A stretch of 63,059 nt of DNA, taken from the NCBI GenBank assembly GCA_945872245.1, contig CAMBZB010000013.1, positions 1 through 63,059 of the forward strand. The letters are read 5' to 3'. Source of the stretch: Flavobacterium psychrophilum (lineage in GTDB: Bacteria > Bacteroidota > Bacteroidia > Flavobacteriales > Flavobacteriaceae). The notes under the pieces are model-generated. The model searched no databases, had not been told where the DNA came from, and was given only the letters and a program-made list of their open reading frames with translations. Below, piece after piece: positions 61,896 to 63,059 of the stretch. The first letter of the stretch is position 1, and each line of letters starts with the position of its first letter. The position numbers and the translations under genes are program-made.

Positions 61896-62573
61896 ATGAA
61901 AATAGTCCAATTATTAGTTTTTACTTTCCTAATTTCTATAGGAGCTTCAGCTCAAATATCAAAATTAGACACGCTTAAAGTTCAAGAATTTAGTGAAGAA
62001 AACGATACTATTCTCAAAGAGCCCATTCTTCTAGAAGAAGTCGTTATCCATAAATACAAACTCGATCCAGAAAGTAGAAAGCAATTCCTAATTTTACAAA
62101 ATCGAGTTTATAAAGTGTACCCTTATGCTAAAATTGCCGCCGAAAGACTTTCAGGTCTAAATAAAAATATGGCCGCTCTAAAAAGCAACAAAGAAAAACG
62201 TAAATATTTCAAAATCGTCGAAAATTATATCGAAAATGAATTTACCGACAAACTCAAAAAACTATCTCGTAAACAAGGTCAGGTACTCGTGAAATTGATC
62301 TGCCGTCAAACAGGGCAAACCACATACGACCTAATCCGCGAACAAAAAAGTGGGTGGAAAGCCTTTTGGTCAAACACCACCGCAAAATTATTTGACATCA
62401 ATTTAAAACTAGGATATTCTCCGGCTGAAGTCAATGAAGATTTTCTAATAGAAACCATTCTAGACCGCGCTTTCGATAGCGGAAGGTTAGTGAGACAAGC
62501 ACCTGCAATCCCTATTGATCTCGAAAAAGTGACCAATTATTGGTATTCAAAAGCCAGTACCACTAACAAATAG
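61896..62573 (+). CDS. DUF4294 family exported protein
   Basis: A 225-residue protein. Signal peptide MKIVQLLVFTFLISIGASAQ precedes the DUF4294 region: LEEVVIHKYKLDPESRKQFL, ILQNRVYKVYPYAKIAAERL and KRKYFKIVENYIENEFTDKL, then GQVLVKLICRQTGQTTYDLI and GWKAFWSNTTAKLFDINLKL. Function unknown; it is conserved in Bacteroidota. A TAATTTTG box at 61868-61875 lies 20 nt before the ATG. Downstream is a long repeat region. Confidence 0.9.
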   Translation: MKIVQLLVFTFLISIGASAQISKLDTLKVQEFSEENDTILKEPILLEEVVIHKYKLDPESRKQFLILQNRVYKVYPYAKIAAERLSGLNKNMAALKSNKEKRKYFKIVENYIENEFTDKLKKLSRKQGQVLVKLICRQTGQTTYDLIREQKSGWKAFWSNTTAKLFDINLKLGYSPAEVNEDFLIETILDRAFDSGRLVRQAPAIPIDLEKVTNYWYSKASTTNK

Positions 62574-62583
62574 TTTCTCTCTC

Positions 62584-62607
62584 GTCATTGCGAGGAACGA
62601 ATCAATC
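62584..62607. repeat. GTCATTGCxAGGxACGAAGCAATC element, copy 2
   Basis: Shares 21 of 24 positions with the element at 18402-18425. It starts 10 bp after the DUF4294 stop. It is followed by a GC-richer stretch (aggagccacttccggctttc) that looks like a composite intergenic repeat. Confidence 0.7.
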
Positions 62608-62668
62608 AGGAGCCACTTCCGGCTTTCCACTGCAAGCCCTTGCTTAAAAAAACGAGTTTAGCTAGAGT

Positions 62669-62709
62669 AAAAAGGAGCTTCTCCCGAAGCGTCGGGAGTC
62701 GCTCTTTTT
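62669..62709. repeat. 41-bp palindrome, terminator-like
   Basis: AAAAAGGAGC and GCTCTTTTT pair with a bulge, enclosing CTCCCG/CGGGAG around AAGCGT. It is a strong hairpin with A and T runs at both ends; it may terminate the DUF4294 transcript and is part of the repeat block. Confidence 0.7.
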
Positions 62710-62766
62710 CCCCTGCAAAACTAAGTTTTTTTAACCTTCGGGGCTTTCGTTGCACTCCGGGCTAGG

Positions 62767-63059
62767 GCATTCCGTATTCTAAGCACCCTCCATTTTGCTT
62801 TGTGCCTTTTTTTTCTTTTATGACTTTTGGCTTTCCGCCCCCAACACCCATCCATTTTCTTTTTTTTTCTTTTATGACTTTTATGGTTAAAAAAACCCAT
62901 CAACCATTGTATTCCGTATTCTAAACACCCATCCACTTTTTTTTGTGCCTTTTGTTTTTCTTTGTTCCTTTTGTGGTTCAGCCTTCCAACACCATTCATT
63001 TTCTTTTTTTTCTTTTATGACTTTTATGGTTAAAAAACCCATCAACCAGGGCATTCCTT
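62767..63059. repeat. Tandem array with a 142-bp period (two full units, third cut by window end)
   Basis: The motif GCATTCCGTATTCTAAGCAC begins units at 62767, 62909 and 63051, exactly 142 bp apart. Each unit ends with atggttaaaaaacccatcaa. Between lie C/T-rich runs (tgtgccttttt, cttttatgactttt) and a ccaacaccc piece. The period is not a multiple of three, and the 92-codon Lys-rich frame on the minus strand has no conserved period, so this is non-coding. The array continues outside the window. Confidence 0.9.

Noticed and set aside
62721..62999. A 92-codon Lys-rich frame on the minus strand at the window end
   Set aside because: It is made of tandem repeat sequence with a period (142) that is not a multiple of three, so the repeats are read in different frames. 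Composition is dictated by A-rich runs.
62584..63059. CRISPR array at the window end
   Set aside because: Units of 142 bp without a short constant repeat and unique spacers; no cas genes nearby.

Overview
The window is a stretch of bacterial chromosome that reads as Flavobacterium or a close relative (phylum Bacteroidota). Supporting this are the low GC content, the promoter boxes of the TTTG-N19/20-TAnnTTTG kind, the near absence of Shine-Dalgarno sequences, two proteins with type IX secretion (T9SS) C-terminal sorting domains, the bacillithiol enzyme BshC, and Bacteroidota-typical families (DUF2795 beside secA, DUF4295 after rpmB-rpmG, DUF4294, DUF5777). No transposase, integrase, rRNA gene or CRISPR array was seen. 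One tRNA gene (Glu, TTC) is present.

Layout. 1-4.5 kb, minus strand: secA (3' end outside the window), a DUF2795 protein, a corrinoid adenosyltransferase and an ABC ATPase. 4.7-10.9 kb: a 2041-residue T9SS-exported multidomain protein. 11-16.3 kb: a methyltransferase, a YeiH-type exporter, a clan GH-A-like glycoside hydrolase and a SYLF protein. 16.5-25.2 kb: an ABC-F ATPase divergent from a glycosyltransferase, then a 2-oxoacid dehydrogenase E2, a DEDD exonuclease, an isolated barrel protein followed by an attC-like imperfect inverted repeat, an FAH-family hydrolase coupled to an Hpt protein, and cinA. 25.2-28.5 kb: rpmB-rpmG-DUF4295, ftsY, small membrane and lipoprotein genes, DUF721 and ndk. 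28.6-33.9 kb: bshC, an MFS transporter and a B12-binding radical SAM protein.

33.9-37.5 kb is the most unusual region. It is a six-gene operon with its own promoter: ankyrin protein, DOMON protein with T9SS tail, OB-fold protein, DUF5777 barrel, CXXCH lipoprotein and YceI. It lies between the radical SAM gene and a second, decayed copy of that gene's 3' end (37561-37758). This suggests a 3.65-kb islet inserted at the gene's 3' end and encoding a cell-envelope electron-transfer system. Remnants of other genes follow, including an aldehyde dehydrogenase fragment at 40.4 kb.

38-43.8 kb: a CHASE4-like hybrid histidine kinase, a GNAT enzyme, an aldehyde dehydrogenase and a TorF-like porin. 43.8-47.1 kb: carbonic anhydrase, a frameshifted DUF2490 barrel gene, a SulP transporter and a small exported protein, which look like a bicarbonate module. 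47.6-54.5 kb: a porin, a PGRP-type amidase, rimO, a FadL-like barrel and a W/G/N-rich lipoprotein. 54.6-62.6 kb: proS, tRNA-Glu, rpsT, a PAS kinase with its response regulator, typA, an M42 peptidase and a DUF4294 protein. The window ends inside a tandem array with a 142-bp period.

Across the window, short degenerate tandem tracts (units of about 6-10 nt such as ATTGATAATT, CAGATTT, CCCAACA and GAGCCAA) lie between genes and, in at least three genes, in frame inside coding sequence. They are the other main thing to look at again. All functional calls come from reading the sequence; no database search was run.
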